From Streptomyces sp. GS7 (GTDB lineage: Bacteria > Actinomycetota > Actinomycetes > Streptomycetales > Streptomycetaceae), in the NCBI RefSeq assembly GCF_009834125.1, contig NZ_CP047146.1:558001-622000 (forward strand): 64,000 nucleotides of DNA, in the 5' to 3' direction. Shown in pieces: positions 1 through 13,800 of this stretch. Position 1 is the first letter of the stretch; each line of letters begins with the position of its first letter. The notes under the pieces were generated by a model that was not told where the DNA came from, did not search any database, and saw only the letters and a program-made list of their open reading frames with translations. The translations under genes were made by a program, and so were the position numbers.

Positions 1-3000
1 AGCCGCTGGAGCTGGCGGAGCGGGACGGCGACCGGATCCACGGCGTGATCCTGGGCAGCGCCCTGAACCACGGCGGCAAGACCGGCGGGTACGCCGTGCC
101 CAATCCGGTGGCACAGGGCGAACTCGTCTCGCAGGCGCTGCGGCGTGCGGACGTCGACCCGGGCACGCTGTCGTACCTCGAAGCCCACGGCACCGGTACG
201 GCGCTGGGCGACCCGACCGAAATGGCCGGGCTGGTGAGGGCGTTCGGGACCGGCCGACCGGCGGGCGCGCCGAAGATCGCCCTCGGCTCGCTCAAGTCGG
301 CCGTCGGCCACTTGGAGTCGGCGGCCGGTGTCGCGGCCGTCGCCAAGGTGCTGCTGCAGATGCGCCATCGGGAACTCGTGCCGTCCCTGCACGCCGAGCG
401 GCTCAACCCCAGGATCGACTGGGCGGACGTGCCGTTCGAGGTGCAGCGGACGCGCGCCGCCTGGCAGCCGGACGGGCTGCCGCTGCGCGCCGGGGTCAGT
501 GCCTTCGGGGCGGGCGGGGCCAACGCCCACCTGGTCCTGGAGGAGTACCCCGAGCCCGCCGCGCCCGCGTGGCGGGCGGACGGGCCGCGGCTGTTCGCCT
601 TCTCCGCGCGGGACGCGGAGCGGCTGCGCGAGGTGGCAGCGGAGATGCACGCCTTCCTGAGCGGCGGTGAGCACGGCGTCCGCGCCGCCACCGGGGGCGC
701 CGATCCGGCGGACGCCCTCGCCGCCGAACTCGCCGGTCTCGCCGGCGTCTCCGGCGCCGCGCCCGACGAGACGCTTGCCGATCTCGGCCTCGACCTGATG
801 GCGGTTCTGGACCTGGTGCGCCGGGTCGCGGAGTGGCACGCCCTCGACCCGGACCGGGTGCGCCCGGACGCCCTCCACGAGCAGCTGACGCTCCGGCAGG
901 TGGCCGCGGCACTCGCCGGACAGGCGCCGGCGACGGCGGCCGCCCTCGACCTGGACCGGTTGGCCTGGACGCTCCAGGCGGGCCGTGAGGCGATGGGGGA
1001 GCGGCTGGCCCTGGTCGCCTCCGACGCACGGGAACTGAGCGAGGCGCTGCGCCGCTTCGCCGCAGGTGACGACCGCGTGCCGGGCGTCCACCGCGGGACC
1101 GTGCGCGGCGAGACCTGGCTGCGCCCCGCCCCCGAGCCCGTCGGTACGGACACCAGCCGTGCCGGTCTGGACCGGCTGGCCCAACGCTGGGCGGAGGGCG
1201 CCGAGTTCGACTGGTCCGCGCTGTATGCGGTGCGGCCGCGGCCGATGTCCCTGCCCGCGTACCCGTTCGCGCGCGAGCGCACCTGGATCGCCGCGCGGAA
1301 CCCGGAGCGGCCGAGCGCGCCAGCGCCGTCCGCCCCCGTCACCGCGGCGGGGACGGCCCCGCGTCGTCAGCGGCAGTCCGCCGCCGCGCCGGGCGCCGAG
1401 CCGCCGCCCTGGCTCGCCGAGCGCGTACTGGAGCTGCTGTCCGGGCTCACCGGCTACCCCGGTGCGGAGCTGGACCCCGAGCTGACCTTCCACGCCCACG
1501 GCCTGGACTCTCTCGCCCTGATCAAACTGGCCGACCAGGTGAGCCAGGGCCTCGCGGTGCCGGTCACCCCGGACACGTTCCTGGAGGCGTCGACCCCGGC
1601 CGCGCTCACCGCCCTGCTGTGGCGGGAGCACGCCGCCGAGCTGGTGGACGATCAGGCGCCGCAGTCCGTGCGCGCACCCGTGGCCGAGCCCGTACCCGTG
1701 GCCGCGGCCGAGTCCGCGGCCGAGTCCGTGGCCGCGGCCGAGCCCGGACGTGCGCAGGAGCCGCGGACCGCGGCCGCGGCACGGCCGCAGCACCGTTCCG
1801 CGCCCCCCGCCGAGGACCCCGTGGTGGTCGTCGGCATGGCCGGGATCCTGCCCGGGTCGCCCGACCTGGACGCCTTCTGGGCGAACCTGGAGGGCGGCGG
1901 TGACCTCGTCTCCGAGGTGCCCGCCGACCGGTGGGACTGGCGGGCGGCGCACGGCGACCCCGCCGAGGCCGCCGACCGCACCCGCGTGCACCGCGGCGGG
2001 TTCATGCCCGGCATCGACCGCTTCGACCCGCTGTTCTTCGGGATCTCGCCCCGCGAGGCGGCGTGGATGGACCCGCGGCAGCGGCTGCTGCTGCGCACGG
2101 TGTGGACCGCGATCGAGGACGCGGGCATCGACCCGGGCGACCTGGCGGGGACCCCGACGGGCCTCTTCGTGGGCGTGGGCGCCGCCGAGTACGCGGAGCT
2201 GATCCAGCGCTCCGGGGTGACGGTGGACGCCTACGCGTCGACCGGCCTGACCCCCTCGATGCTGGCCAACCGCATCTCGTACCACCTCGACCTGCGCGGC
2301 CCGAGCGAGCCGGTCGACACCGCGTGCTCCAGCTCGCTGGTGGCGCTGCACCGCGCCGCCGAGGCGCTGGAACTCGGGCACTGCGACACGGTGATCGTGG
2401 GCGGCGTGAGCGTGCTGCTGTCGCCGGTGAGCTTCGCCTCCCTGGAACGGGCGGGCATGCTCAGCCCCGACGGCGTGGGCCGGGCGTTCGACAAGGACGC
2501 CGACGGATACGTGCGCGGCGAGGGCGTCGGCGCCGTGGTGCTCAAGCGGCTGAGCAGGGCCCTCGCGGACGGCAACCCGATCCACGCCGTGCTGCGCGGC
2601 ACCGCCGTGGGCCACGGCGGCCGGGCCAACTCGCTCACCGCGCCCAACCCGGGCGCACAGGCCGACGTCATCGTCGCCGCGCACACCAGGGCCGGTGTCG
2701 ACCCGCGCACCATCGGCTACATCGAGACCCACGGCACCGGCACCGTCATCGGCGACCCCGCCGAGGTCAACGGGCTGCGGCAGGCGTTCGCCACGCTCTA
2801 CGGCCGCTGGGGCCACCCGGCGCCCGACGAGCCGCACTGCGCGCTCGCCGCGCTCAAGAACGCCATCGGGCACCTTGAGCCGGCCGCCGGGATCGCCGCC
2901 CTGCTGCGCGCCCTGCTCGCGCTGCGGCACCGCCGGATCCCCGGCAACCCCAACGTCCGGGAGCTCAACGGCTACCTCCGGCTGGAAGGTTCGCCGTTCC

Positions 3001-6000
3001 ACGTGCCGTTCGAGAGCCGCCCGTGGCACGGCCCGCGCGGCGCGGACGGGCGGGAGTTGCCCCGCCGCGCCGGTATCAGCTCGTTCGGCTATGGAGGAGT
3101 GAACGCACACGTGGTGCTGGAGGAGTACGCGGCGAAGGAGCCGCCCGCGGAGTCGGAGCCGGTGGTGTTCGCCCTCTCGGCCCGGGACCCGGAGCGGCTG
3201 CGCGCGTACGCGCGGGCGTTCGTGTCGGCGCCGGCCTCGGCGCCGACCCCGTCCGCGTCCGCCGCCGCGTGGCCGCGCGACCTGACCGGCACCGCCTACA
3301 CCCTGCAGGTCGGCCGCCCCGCCCTGCCCGAGCGCCTCGCCCTCGTCGCCCGCGACGGGGAGGAGGCACGGGAGCGCCTGCGGGACTGGCTGGAGGGGCG
3401 CGGCGGCGGTGTGCTGACCGGCCGCGTCGAGCGCGGCGCCACCCCGCCCGAACCCGACGCGCGGGAAGGGGATTTGGGGGCCGTCGCCGCGGCGTGGGTC
3501 CGGGGCGCGGCGGTCGACTGGCGGCGGCTGTACCGGACGGTGCCCGCGCGCCGGTCCCTGCCCACGTATCCGTTCGCCGAGGACCGCTACTGGTTCCCCG
3601 CCGGGGAGCGGACGGCGGCCGCCGCTCCGGCGCCGCTGCCCGACGACGTGCTGCTGTTCGGCACCGAGTGGCGGCGGACCCCGGTCCCCGCCGCCGGGAC
3701 CTTCGCCGGGACGACGCTGGCCCTGTGCGCGGACGACGCGCTCGTCGGCCGGCTGCCCGGCGCACCCGTGGCCGTGCGGCCGGGCGCGGCGTTCCGGCAA
3801 CTCGGGGAGCACTCCTACGAACTCGACCCGGGCCGCCCCGAGGACTACGTCCGGCTGCTGCGGAGCCTGCGCGAGCGCGGCATCCGGGTCGGCCGGATCG
3901 CCCACCTGTGGCCGCTGGCCGCGGGCACCGCCGAGCAGCGCACCGCCTACGGCCCCGAGTCGCTCGCCCTGCTGCTGAAGGCCGTCGTGGCGGTCGGCGC
4001 GGCCGTGGACCGGGTCCAGGTCGCCACCGGCGAACAGGGGGACGCCGCGCTCGCCGAGGCGTGGGGCGGTTTCGCGGGGGCGCTCCGGGCGATCTCCCCC
4101 GGCACCGCCTTCTCGGTGATCCGCTTCACCGGCCCGTACGAGGAGCGGAGCCTGCTGGCCGAACTCGCCGCCGAACGGCTGGACGCGGCGGTGGTGCGCC
4201 ACGACGGCGCCGAACGCCGCACCCAGCACCAGCGGGAGCTGCCCGCCGCCGAACTCGGCGCGGCCGCCGCCGGACCTGCCGGCTCCGCCTTCCGGGACCG
4301 GGGCGTGTACCTGATCACCGGCGGTACGGGCGGGCTGGGGCGGCTGCTCGCCCGCACCCTCGCCACCCGCCACCGGGCCCGGCTGGCCCTGCTCGGCCGC
4401 TCGCCCCTCGACGCGGCGAAGCGGGCGCACCTGGCCGAGCTGCGCGAACTGGGCGCCGAGGCCGACTACTTCCAGGGCGACGTCGCCGACGCCGCCCGCA
4501 TGGCCGAGGTGGTCGCCGGGATCACCGCCCGGTGGGGCGGTCTCGACGGCGTCTTCCACCTGGCCGGAACCGTCAGCGGACGGCCGCTGCCCGACAAGGA
4601 CCTGACGGAGCTGCGCGCACAGCTGCGGCCCCGCATCGACGGCACCCGGGCGCTCGACGAGGCCACCCGCGACCAGGACCTGGACCTGTTCGTGCTGTAC
4701 TCCTCGACCTCCGGCCACCTCGGTGACTTCGGACTGGTCGACTACGGTGTCGGCGCCCGCTACCTCGACGGCTTCGCGGCCGAACGGGAGGCGCTGCGCG
4801 CGGCCGGGGCGCGGCGCGGCAGGACCGTCGCCGTCGACTGGCCCATGTGGCGCGACGGTGGCATGCACGTCGAAGCGGCGGACGAGGAGCGCTACTTCGC
4901 CACCACCGGCTTCCGCTACCTGGAGACCGGCGAGGGCGAGCGGGTGCTCGACCTCGCGCTCGCCGGAGGTCCGGCCCGGCTGATGGCCGTCCCGGGCGAC
5001 CGGGACCGGGTGCGCGCGCACGTCCGGGCCGCCGAGGGCGCCGAGCCGGAGCGGCCCACGGCGCGGCCTCCTGCCGTGGCGGACCCCGGCACGCAGGCGT
5101 CGGCCGCCGCCGGGGCGGCCCCCGCCGCCGTGCCGGGCACGACGCTGAGGGCCACGGCCGTACAGGAGCTGCGCCGGATTCTCTCGGGCGTGCTCGGCAT
5201 GCCCGCCGACGCGCTGGAGGCGGACGCGGGGTTCGGCGAGTACGGGCTCGACTCGTTCGGCCTCAAGACGCTCTCCCACGAACTGAGCGAGCGCTACGAC
5301 ATCGACGTGCCGACCACCGCGCTCTTCTCGGCCAACACGATCGCGAAGCTCGGCGACTACCTGGTGGCGGAGTACGCCGCCGACCTGGGCCGGGTGCACG
5401 CCCCGGCACCGCCGGTGGCGGACCCGCCCGCCGCCCGGGAGGCCGCCGCGTCGGCGCCGCCCGCGGCAGCGGCGCCCGCGCTCCTCGCCCGGCAGGGCGA
5501 TACCGCACCCGCCGCCCGCGAGGGCGCCCGCACCCGCGCCCTCACCTCCGACGAGCCGATCGCCGTCATCGGCATGAGCGGGCGGTTCCCCGGCTCGCCC
5601 GATCCCGACGCCTTCTGGGACAACCTGGTGCGGGGCCGCGACCTGATCGGTGAGGCTCCGGCCGGGCGCTGGGACTGGCGGGAGCTGGCCGAGCGGTTCC
5701 CGGGAACCCCGCGGTGGGGCGGGTTCCTGGAGGACGTGGACCGGTTCGACCCGCTGTTCTTCAAGATCTCGCCGCTTGAGGCGGAGGTGATGGACCCCCA
5801 GCACCGGCTCTTCCTGGAGGAGGCGTGGAAGGCGCTGGAGGACGCCGGCCGCCGCCCCGACTCCCTCGCCGGGCGCCCGGTGTGCGTCTTCGTCGGCACG
5901 CAGTTCACCGACTACGAGTCGATGGTGCTGGGCGGCGGTGAGCCCAACGCCTACGCGGGGGCCGGGCTGGCCCGCACCATGCTGGCCAACCGCATCTCCT

Positions 6001-9000
6001 ACCTGCTCGACCTGCGCGGCCCGAGCGAGAGCATCGACACCGCCTGCTCCAGCTCGCTGGTGGCACTCCACCGGGCCGTGCGCTCGCTGCGGTCCGGCGA
6101 GAGCGAGCTGGCCATCGCGGGCGGCGTGAGCCTGGTCCTGTCGCCGCAGACCGTCGTCAGCGCGCACCAGCTCGGGGTGCTCGCGCCCGACGGCCGCTGC
6201 AAGGCCATGGACAGCCGCGCCGACGGCTACGTCAAGGGCGAGGGCGTCGCCGCGCTCATCCTCAAGCCGCTGTCCCGCGCCCTCGCCGACGGCGACCGGG
6301 TGCACGGGGTGATCCGCGGCAGCGCCGTGAACCACGGCGGCCACGCCACCTCCCTCACCGCGCCCAATCCCGATGCCCAGGCGGACCTGCTGGTGGCCGC
6401 CTACCGCGACGCGGCGGTGCCGGTCGGGACGGTGTCGTACGTGGAGATGCACGGCACCGGCACCGAACTCGGCGACCCGGTCGAGGTGGACGCCATCCAG
6501 CAGGCGTGGCGCCGGTTGGCCGAGGACGCCTCGCGGGACGTGCCGCAGGGCACGTCCGGGTCCGCGACCGAGGTGGGCCTCGGCACCGTCAAGAGCAACA
6601 TCGGCCACCTGGAGCCCGCTGCCGGTGTCGCCGGGGTCGTCAAGGTGCTGCTGGCGATGCGCAACGGACGACTGCCCGCGACCCTGCACGTGGAGCGGCT
6701 CAACCCGCTCATCCGCGTCGACGCCACCCCGTTCGCCCCGGTCCTCGAAGCCCGGGACTGGCGGCCTGCCGATGCCGCGGGCAACCCGCTGCCGCGCCGC
6801 GCCGGCGTCAGCTCCTTCGGCTTCGGCGGCGTCAACGCGCACATCGTGCTGGAGGAGGCGCCCGCGGCGCCGCCGCACAACGGCGACGAGGCGAACGAGG
6901 CCGACGGGGCCGACGGGACCCGGCTGTTCGTGCTCTCCGCCAAGAACCCCGACCGGCTGCGTGCCTACGCCGCCGAGACGGCCGCGTTCCTCGACCGCGA
7001 CACCACCGCGACCCTCGCCGAACTCGCCCACACCTCGCAGGTCGGGCGGGTGCCGATGACGGCCCGCCTGGCGGCCGTGGTGAGTGGCCGTGCCGAACTG
7101 CGCGACGCGCTCGCCCGGTTCGCCGAGAGCGGCGACGCCGCGGGCGTACCGGCGCTGACCGTCGGCACCGCGCGGTCCGCGGACGGCGGGCGGCACGCGT
7201 GGCTGGCCGAGCCCGAGGGACAGGCCTACCTGCGCAGGATGCTGCGCGACCGGCACCTGGCCCCGGTGGCCGAACTCTGGGTCGGCGGAGCGGAGATCGA
7301 CTGGTCGGCCCTGCGCTCCGGCGCGCCCGAGCGGCTGGTCACGCTGCCGACCTATCCGTTCGCCCGGGAGCGGCACTGGCTGACTGGGCAGGGGCAGGGG
7401 CAGGGGCAGGGGCAGGGGTCTCGGCCGGTGCCGGCCGCGGCCCCGCAGGCGTCCGGCGCCCCGGCATCCGGCGAGCTGGTGCTCGCCAAGGACTGGCGCG
7501 TCGATGGGCGCGTCGCCGGCGCCGACGCGCCCGCGGCCCCGGCCGGCGGGCCAGTCCTGGTGCTGGCCGGCCCCGCCACCGAGCCGCTGGCCAGGGAGGC
7601 GTTCGGCGCGGACGCCCTCGTCGTCACGGTGAGCGCCGACGAGGACGCCGACCCCGAGGCGGGGACCCGCATCGCCCGCCGGGTGCTGGACGGCGGTGCC
7701 CGGATCGGCACGGTCGTCGACCTGGTCGACGTCGCGGACGAGCCGTGCGACCGGGTGCGGGAGAGCTGGGCGCGGGTGGTCCTTGCGCAGGAACTGGTCG
7801 CCCGGTTCCGCACCACGGGCCTGTGCTACCTGCACTTCACCCGCGGGCTGACCGCCTTCCGGGCCGAGCGGCCCAGCCTGCGCGGCGCCGCGTTCGCCGG
7901 TCTGGTGCGGGTGCTGCCGGCCGAGTACCGGGGGGTGCGGGCCCGGACGGTGGACGTGGACGCGTATGCGCTGACCGCGGAGCGGCTGCGGGCGGTCGTC
8001 ACCCGCGAACTCGCCGCCGACGGCGGCGACGTCGAGGCATGCTTCCGCGAGGGCGTCCGCCATCTGCCGGTGCTTGAGGCGGTGGAGGCCGACCCGGCGG
8101 CCGCGGACTGGCGGGACGGCCTGCGCGGCCGGCCGGTGCTCATCACCGGCGGTACCGGTGCCCTCGGCCGCACGATCGCCGCCGACCTGATCGAGCGGGG
8201 CGCCGACCGCCTTGTACTGATGGGCCGTCAGCAGCTGCCGGAGCGGGAGCACTGGGACGCGCTGTGCGCCGCCACGGACACCGATCCGGCGCTGGCCGCA
8301 CGGCTGGGTGCGCTGCGGGACCTGGAGCGGCCGGGCGTGCGGGTCACCGTCGTCGGCGGCCGGCTCGACGACCGCGAGTGGCTGCGGTCCACGCTCGCGT
8401 CCGTGCGCGCCGAGTACGGGCCCGTCGCCGGGGTCGTGCACTGCGCCGGACTCGGCCTGACCGCCAACCCGGCCTTCGTCGGCAAGGGGGTCGCCGAGAT
8501 GCGGACGGTACTGGAGCCCAAGGTCGCCGGGCTGCAGGAGCTGAGCGCCGCGCTGGCCGACGACCCGCTGCGCTTCTTCGTGCTGTGCTCGTCGGTGTCC
8601 GGGCAGGTTCCGGCCCTCGGCGCGGGCATCAGCGACTACGCCCTCGCCAACTCCTTCCTCGACCGCTTCGCCGAGTACCAGGCGGCGGTCGGCCGCGACT
8701 GCTTCCGCTCGCTGCAGTGGCCGAGCTGGCAGTCGATGGGGATGCCCGAGGTGACCACCCCGGCCTATCGGGACCTGGGTCTGCGCACCCTGCCGACGCG
8801 GGCGGGCCTCGGTCTGCTGCACCGCGCCCTGGCGGTGTCCGGGCGGCCGGTGCTGATGCCGGTCGCGGTGGATCCGGGAGTCTTCGACCGGGACCTGCTG
8901 CTGAGGCTGCCCGCCCGGGTCGTGGCGGACCGGGCACCGGCACCGGCCGAACGGGCCGAGCCCGTACCGGCCGTATCGGTCGAACCGGCCGTGTCGTCCG

Positions 9001-10799
9001 CATCGGCCCAGGGTGCGCAGGACGCGCTGCTGTCCCGCCTGACCGGCGTCTTCTCCCGGCAACTGCGCCTGGATGACAGCAGGTTGGACGCGGACGTCAA
9101 CTTCGCCGACCTCGGCGTGGACTCGATCATGATCGCGCAGCTGCTGGTCGAGGTGGAACGGGAGGCGGGGATCTCCGTGGAGCCCTCCGCCTTCCTGGAA
9201 CATCCCACGCTGCGGCGGTTGTCGGCGCACCTGCAGGCGGAGGGCGCCACGGTGCCCGAGCCCGCGGCGGTGCCCGAGCCCGCGGCGGCGCCCGAGCGTG
9301 CCACGGTGCCCGAGGCCACGACGGTGCCCGACGCCGCGGCTCCGGTGCCCGGTGCCGGAAAGATCGCCGTGATCGGTCTCGCCTGCCACTTCCCCGGCGC
9401 CCCCGACCAGGAAGCGTTCTGGCGGAACCTGGCTTCGGGTACCAGCTCCGTCACCGAGGTCCCGCGCTCCCGCTGGGACGTGGACCGCTACTACTCCGAG
9501 CGCCACGAACCGGGCAGGAGCATCAGCAAGTGGGGCGGCTACCTGGAGGGAATCGAGGACTTCGATCCGGCCTTCTTCCGGATCGACGAGGCGGCGGCTC
9601 CCCGGCTCGACCCCCTGGTCCGGCAGTTCCTGGAAGTCGGCGTCGAGTGCCTGCGCGACGCCGGGATCGAGCAGGCGGAGGTCGAGGGGCGCCGGGTCGG
9701 CGTGTTCGCCGGTTCCCGTACCTCCAACTTCGGCGCGTACCACGCCGGTCCGGGCGGCGGCAGCATCAGCGGGATGGCGCAGAACTTCATCGCCGCGCAC
9801 GTCTCCCACTTCCTGAACGTCCGCGGCCCCAACATGGTCGTCGACTCGGCGTGCTCGTCCTCGCTGGTCAGCGTGCACCTGGCGGCTCAGAGCCTGCGGC
9901 TCGGCGAGTGCGAGATGGCGCTCGCGGGCGGCGTGGAGATCCTGCTCGACCAGATCCCGTTCGTGGGGATGAGCGAGGGCCGCGCGCTGTCCCCGACGGG
10001 GCGCTGCCACACCTTCGACGAGAAGGCCGACGGCATCGTGCTGGGCGAGGGCGCGGGCGTACTGCTGCTCAAGCGCCTGGAGGACGCGCTGCGCGACGGG
10101 GACCGCATCCACGCGGTGCTCGACGGCAGCGCGGTCAACAACGACGGCCGCACGATGGGCATCACCACACCCAACCCCGAAGCACAGCGCGAGGTGATCG
10201 CGGACGCGCTGCGCGCCGCCGGGGTGGGCGCGGACGAGGTCTCGTACGTCGAGGCGCACGGCACCGGCACCATGATCGGCGATCCGATGGAACTCAAGGC
10301 GCTGACCGCGGTGTTCCGCGAGACCACCGGTGAGACCGGGTTCTGCGGCGTGGGCAGTGTGAAGACCAACGTCGGCCATCTGCTGAGCGCGGCCGGTATC
10401 GCCGGGCTGATCAAGGTGATCCTGTCGATCCGGCACGGCCAGCTGCCGCCCACCCTGAACTGCGAGCGGGCCAACCCCCGCTTCCGGTTCGCCGACTCGC
10501 CGTTCTTCCCGGTCCGGCGGCTCACCGAGTGGCAGGGGCGCGGCGGCGTCCGTCGGGCGGGCGTCAGCTCCTTCGGCTTCGGCGGCACCAACGCCCATGT
10601 GATCGTGAGCCAGCCGGATCCGGAGCTGCTCGCCCGGCACCCGCGGCGGAGGGCCCCGCTGGAGCCTCCCCGGTACCGGCGCGGCCGCTACTGGTTCCCG
10701 GAGCCCGAGGCCGCCCCGGCCCCCGTCGAAGCCCCCACCGAAGCACCCGCCCAGGCACCCACCGGGCAGACCACCCCATTCCTTGAGCTGCGCTTCTAG
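1..10799 (+). CDS. Trans-AT type I polyketide synthase PKS-A (5' end cut by window)
   Basis: Coding is open from the first base, so the true start lies upstream; about 3,598 residues are visible. Domains: C-terminal half of a KS (1-555; HGTGT and GHLE present), a KS-adaptor holding a serine-less ACP-like segment (~709-925), ACP (Ser codon 1509-1511); KS (1816-3120, Cys codon 2325), KR (3640-5060), ACP (Ser 5253); KS (5553-6860, Cys 6045), KR (7470-8920), ACP (Ser 9123); KS (9355-10620, Cys 9852). No AT lies after any KS. Instead there is the short adaptor ending in LPTYPF-type motifs that is typical of trans-AT PKSs, so malonyl units must come from separate ATs (see 41,343-44,651 and 46,908-48,059). 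The first KR reads YGVGA where YxxxN is expected (Asn to Ala); the second has an intact YALAN. The protein ends on a KS whose processing domains are in the next gene. PKS assignment is certain; substrate and product are not readable. Confidence 0.97.
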   Translation, partial: PLELAERDGDRIHGVILGSALNHGGKTGGYAVPNPVAQGELVSQALRRADVDPGTLSYLEAHGTGTALGDPTEMAGLVRAFGTGRPAGAPKIALGSLKSAVGHLESAAGVAAVAKVLLQMRHRELVPSLHAERLNPRIDWADVPFEVQRTRAAWQPDGLPLRAGVSAFGAGGANAHLVLEEYPEPAAPAWRADGPRLFAFSARDAERLREVAAEMHAFLSGGEHGVRAATGGADPADALAAELAGLAGVSGAAPDETLADLGLDLMAVLDLVRRVAEWHALDPDRVRPDALHEQLTLRQVAAALAGQAPATAAALDLDRLAWTLQAGREAMGERLALVASDARELSEALRRFAAGDDRVPGVHRGTVRGETWLRPAPEPVGTDTSRAGLDRLAQRWAEGAEFDWSALYAVRPRPMSLPAYPFARERTWIAARNPERPSAPAPSAPVTAAGTAPRRQRQSAAAPGAEPPPWLAERVLELLSGLTGYPGAELDPELTFHAHGLDSLALIKLADQVSQGLAVPVTPDTFLEASTPAALTALLWREHAAELVDDQAPQSVRAPVAEPVPVAAAESAAESVAAAEPGRAQEPRTAAAARPQHRSAPPAEDPVVVVGMAGILPGSPDLDAFWANLEGGGDLVSEVPADRWDWRAAHGDPAEAADRTRVHRGGFMPGIDRFDPLFFGISPREAAWMDPRQRLLLRTVWTAIEDAGIDPGDLAGTPTGLFVGVGAAEYAELIQRSGVTVDAYASTGLTPSMLANRISYHLDLRGPSEPVDTACSSSLVALHRAAEALELGHCDTVIVGGVSVLLSPVSFASLERAGMLSPDGVGRAFDKDADGYVRGEGVGAVVLKRLSRALADGNPIHAVLRGTAVGHGGRANSLTAPNPGAQADVIVAAHTRAGVDPRTIGYIETHGTGTVIGDPAEVNGLRQAFATLYGRWGHPAPDEPHCALAALKNAIGHLEPAAGIAALLRALLALRHRRIPGNPNVRELNGYLRLEGSPFHVPFESRPWHGPRGADGRELPRRAGISSFGYGGVNAHVVLEEYAAKEPPAESEPVVFALSARDPERLRAYARAFVSAPASAPTPSASAAAWPRDLTGTAYTLQVGRPALPERLALVARDGEEARERLRDWLEGRGGGVLTGRVERGATPPEPDAREGDLGAVAAAWVRGAAVDWRRLYRTVPARRSLPTYPFAEDRYWFPAGERTAAAAPAPLPDDVLLFGTEWRRTPVPAAGTFAGTTLALCADDALVGRLPGAPVAVRPGAAFRQLGEHSYELDPGRPEDYVRLLRSLRERGIRVGRIAHLWPLAAGTAEQRTAYGPESLALLLKAVVAVGAAVDRVQVATGEQGDAALAEAWGGFAGALRAISPGTAFSVIRFTGPYEERSLLAELAAERLDAAVVRHDGAERRTQHQRELPAAELGAAAAGPAGSAFRDRGVYLITGGTGGLGRLLARTLATRHRARLALLGRSPLDAAKRAHLAELRELGAEADYFQGDVADAARMAEVVAGITARWGGLDGVFHLAGTVSGRPLPDKDLTELRAQLRPRIDGTRALDEATRDQDLDLFVLYSSTSGHLGDFGLVDYGVGARYLDGFAAEREALRAAGARRGRTVAVDWPMWRDGGMHVEAADEERYFATTGFRYLETGEGERVLDLALAGGPARLMAVPGDRDRVRAHVRAAEGAEPERPTARPPAVADPGTQASAAAGAAPAAVPGTTLRATAVQELRRILSGVLGMPADALEADAGFGEYGLDSFGLKTLSHELSERYDIDVPTTALFSANTIAKLGDYLVAEYAADLGRVHAPAPPVADPPAAREAAASAPPAAAAPALLARQGDTAPAAREGARTRALTSDEPIAVIGMSGRFPGSPDPDAFWDNLVRGRDLIGEAPAGRWDWRELAERFPGTPRWGGFLEDVDRFDPLFFKISPLEAEVMDPQHRLFLEEAWKALEDAGRRPDSLAGRPVCVFVGTQFTDYESMVLGGGEPNAYAGAGLARTMLANRISYLLDLRGPSESIDTACSSSLVALHRAVRSLRSGESELAIAGGVSLVLSPQTVVSAHQLGVLAPDGRCKAMDSRADGYVKGEGVAALILKPLSRALADGDRVHGVIRGSAVNHGGHATSLTAPNPDAQADLLVAAYRDAAVPVGTVSYVEMHGTGTELGDPVEVDAIQQAWRRLAEDASRDVPQGTSGSATEVGLGTVKSNIGHLEPAAGVAGVVKVLLAMRNGRLPATLHVERLNPLIRVDATPFAPVLEARDWRPADAAGNPLPRRAGVSSFGFGGVNAHIVLEEAPAAPPHNGDEANEADGADGTRLFVLSAKNPDRLRAYAAETAAFLDRDTTATLAELAHTSQVGRVPMTARLAAVVSGRAELRDALARFAESGDAAGVPALTVGTARSADGGRHAWLAEPEGQAYLRRMLRDRHLAPVAELWVGGAEIDWSALRSGAPERLVTLPTYPFARERHWLTGQGQGQGQGQGSRPVPAAAPQASGAPASGELVLAKDWRVDGRVAGADAPAAPAGGPVLVLAGPATEPLAREAFGADALVVTVSADEDADPEAGTRIARRVLDGGARIGTVVDLVDVADEPCDRVRESWARVVLAQELVARFRTTGLCYLHFTRGLTAFRAERPSLRGAAFAGLVRVLPAEYRGVRARTVDVDAYALTAERLRAVVTRELAADGGDVEACFREGVRHLPVLEAVEADPAAADWRDGLRGRPVLITGGTGALGRTIAADLIERGADRLVLMGRQQLPEREHWDALCAATDTDPALAARLGALRDLERPGVRVTVVGGRLDDREWLRSTLASVRAEYGPVAGVVHCAGLGLTANPAFVGKGVAEMRTVLEPKVAGLQELSAALADDPLRFFVLCSSVSGQVPALGAGISDYALANSFLDRFAEYQAAVGRDCFRSLQWPSWQSMGMPEVTTPAYRDLGLRTLPTRAGLGLLHRALAVSGRPVLMPVAVDPGVFDRDLLLRLPARVVADRAPAPAERAEPVPAVSVEPAVSSASAQGAQDALLSRLTGVFSRQLRLDDSRLDADVNFADLGVDSIMIAQLLVEVEREAGISVEPSAFLEHPTLRRLSAHLQAEGATVPEPAAVPEPAAAPERATVPEATTVPDAAAPVPGAGKIAVIGLACHFPGAPDQEAFWRNLASGTSSVTEVPRSRWDVDRYYSERHEPGRSISKWGGYLEGIEDFDPAFFRIDEAAAPRLDPLVRQFLEVGVECLRDAGIEQAEVEGRRVGVFAGSRTSNFGAYHAGPGGGSISGMAQNFIAAHVSHFLNVRGPNMVVDSACSSSLVSVHLAAQSLRLGECEMALAGGVEILLDQIPFVGMSEGRALSPTGRCHTFDEKADGIVLGEGAGVLLLKRLEDALRDGDRIHAVLDGSAVNNDGRTMGITTPNPEAQREVIADALRAAGVGADEVSYVEAHGTGTMIGDPMELKALTAVFRETTGETGFCGVGSVKTNVGHLLSAAGIAGLIKVILSIRHGQLPPTLNCERANPRFRFADSPFFPVRRLTEWQGRGGVRRAGVSSFGFGGTNAHVIVSQPDPELLARHPRRRAPLEPPRYRRGRYWFPEPEAAPAPVEAPTEAPAQAPTGQTTPFLELRF
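7386..7418 (+). repeat. GGGCAG hexanucleotide tandem repeat in PKS-A linker
   Basis: Five copies of GGGCAG plus a partial copy, in frame, encode a Gly-Gln run between the KS-adaptor and the KR of the third visible module. It lies in a flexible linker, so copy number can vary without breaking a domain. Confidence 0.85.
9251..9340 (+). repeat. Imperfect 18-bp repeats encoding a Val-Pro-Glu-Pro-Ala linker
   Basis: Repeats of GTGCCCGAGCCCGCGGCG and diverging copies encode a proline/alanine-rich linker between the third visible ACP and the last KS of PKS-A. It behaves as an ordinary inter-domain spacer. Confidence 0.7.
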
Positions 10800-10809
10800 A
10801 GGACGAGTC

Positions 10810-13800
10810 TTGAGCAACACACCGCATGCCCGGCTGGACGGGCTGAAGTGCACCGTGACGGTCCGCGCCACCGACCCGTTGATGCGGGACCACACGGTGC
10901 ACGGCACGAGCATCCTCCCCGGGGTCTCGTTCCTCGACCTGATCTACCGGATCCTGCGGTCCAAGGGCGTGGACACCGAGACCGCCGAACTGCGGCGGAT
11001 CCTCTTCCAGCAGGCGGTGGCCGCGAGCGAGCGGTTCGACACCGAGCTGGAGTTCCGGTTCACGGGCCGGGCGGACCGGCGGCGCGTCACCGTGCGCGGC
11101 GTTCCGCTGCTGCGCGACGGCGGCCGCGGTGAGCCGTCCGACGTCCTGGAGTGCGAACTCCACCTCGGCGAGCCGTTTCCGCACCATCGCGTCGACCTCG
11201 CCGAGCTGCGGGACCGCGGCGCCCGCACGGTCGACATGGCGGAGCTGTACCGGGCCGTGCGGGCGGCCGGAATCGTGCACGGCGACTTCATGCGCGGCCG
11301 CGGCACCCTCCATGTCGCGGCCGGCGAGCTGCTCGCGGAGCTGTCCGTCAGCCCGTCCGCGGCCGCCTACCTCGACTACTTCCATCTCCATCCGGCCTGC
11401 CTGGACTCCGCGACGCTGCTGCCCTCGCAGTTCGCCGAGGCGTTCACCGAGCGCTTCGGCGAGGTCGCGCCGCAGGACCGCAAGCCCTACATCCCCATCT
11501 ACATCGAGTCGTTCCGCGCCCGTCGGGCCCTGGGCGGCGACAACCGCGTCCACGCCCGGCCGCCCCGCTACGCGGGACACGACGCCGACCTCAACGTCTG
11601 CGACCTGGACTTCTACGACGCGGACGGCGTGCGGCAGATGTGGCTGCACGGGCTGACGTCCAAGCGGGTACGGCAGGCCGGTTCGATCACCCAGCTGACG
11701 CGGGTGGCGGCAGGCCCGGCCGAGGCGGCCGCGGCGGCCGAGGCGACGGCCACGGCGTCCGATGCCACCGGCGCGCCGGTGGCCGCGCCGGCCGCGGGCG
11801 TCGGGACCCTGCGCGATCTGATCAGCGCCCTGCTGGCCGAACGGCTCGGCACCACCGCCGACCGGATCGACCCGGAGCGCGGCTTCTACGAACTGGGACT
11901 GGAGTCCACGGCGCTGCTCGCGGTCGTACGGGAACTGGAGACCGCCCTGTCGACGGAGCTGTATCCGACGCTCCTGTTCGAGCACAACACCGTCCAGGGC
12001 CTCGCCGGCCATCTGCACGAGACGCTCGGGGACGTGGCGCCCGCGCCCGAGCCCCCCCAGGCGCACGGGGAGCGCGAACCCGAGAAGCGCGAAGTCGAGA
12101 CGCGCGAAGCCGAGGGGGACGCGGCGCCGGCCGCCGCGCCGGACGTGCTGTACCTGGAGGGAGTCTGGGAGGACGCGCCGCCGCCGGTCGTGCCCGCCGG
12201 GGCCCCGGCAGGCACGCGGCTGCTGGTCGACCCGGCCGGACGCCTCGCCGCCCACCCGGGCCGGCACCGGGCGACCCGCGTCGGCTTCGGTGCCGCGTTC
12301 GCCGAAGAGGGCGACGGCTTCCGGCTCGACCCGGCGGTGGCGGAGCACTGGCAGCGCCTGTTCGCGCGGCTCGCCGCACGGGACGCGCTGCCCACCGAGG
12401 TCATCTGGGTCCCGGCGGAGACCGGCGCGGACCAGCGGGTACTGGAGCGCGAGTTCACCGCCCTGCTGCACTTCGCCGCCGCCCTGATGCGGCTGCCGGG
12501 CAAGCACGAGGTGCGACTCGTCTACTGCCTGACGCCGTCGGCGGCGGGCGGGGGCGGCTTCACGCCGCTGCGAGCCCTCGGCGGGATGTTCAAGAGCCTC
12601 CGGCTCGAACACCCCGGCATCCGCGCCACGTTGCTCGAAATCGACGTGCCGGCCGCGCAGCTGGCCGAGCGGGCCGAGGCCGAGCTGTCCGACGACGCGC
12701 ACATGGACGTACGGATCCTCGGCGGGCGGCGCACCGTGCGCCGCTACCGCCGGACCGCCGCCGTGGACTCCGCGAGCCCCACCGCCGAGCCGCGCGAGGG
12801 CGGCGTCTACCTCATCACGGGCGGCCTCGGCGGCGTGGGCCTGGTGTTCGCGCGCCATCTGGCCGAGCGCCACCGGGCCCGGCTGGTGCTGTGCGGCCGC
12901 TCCCCGCTCGGCGCCGAGGAGCGGCGCCGTATCGACGAACTGACCGCGCTGGGCGCCGAGGTGCTGCACCAGGTCGCCGACGTCTCGCGCACCGAGGACG
13001 TGGCCGCGCTGGTCACGGCCGCCCGGCGGCGGTTCGGCGCCCTGCACGGTGTCATCCATGCCGCGGGCGTGCTGCGTGACGGCATGGTGGCGGGCAAGAC
13101 CGCAGCGGACGCCGAGGCCGTCCTGGCGGCCAAGGTCGCCGGGACCGTGCACCTGGACCGCGCCACCGGCGCGGAGCCGCTGGACTTCTTCGTACTCTGC
13201 TCCTCCACGGCCGCGTCCTGGGGCAACGCCGGCCAGACCGACTACGCGTGCGCCAACGCCTTCCTGGACGCCTTCGCCGCCGAACGGGCGCGCCTGGCGG
13301 CCGCGGGCGAACGGCACGGCCGTACGGTCTCGATCGGCTGGCCCGCCTGGCGCAGCGGCGGGATGGGGCTGAGCGAGGACGCGGCGGCCGGGCTGCGGTC
13401 CATGGGCATGGAACCGCTCGACGACGCGACCGGTACCGGCATCCTGCTGACCGCGCTGGCCGGCACCGCGAGCCATGTCATCGCGATCGCGGGCCACCAG
13501 GAGCGGATGATCGAGTCGATCGGCCGCCATGCGCACCCCTTCCAGCAACTGGCGCTGGGAGAGCCGCCGGTCCAAGGCCGCGTCCGCGGCGCTGCCGTCC
13601 GGGCCACCGATGCCGCCGACGCCGTCGAGGACGACGCCATCGCCATCGTCGGTATCAGCGGCCGCTACCCGATGGCCGAGGACCTCGACCGCTTCTGGGA
13701 GAACCTGCGCGACGGCAGGGACTGCATCACCGAGGTCCCCGCGAGCCGCTGGGACCACGACGCGATCCACGCCCCCGAGCCGGGCACCCCGGGCCGCACC

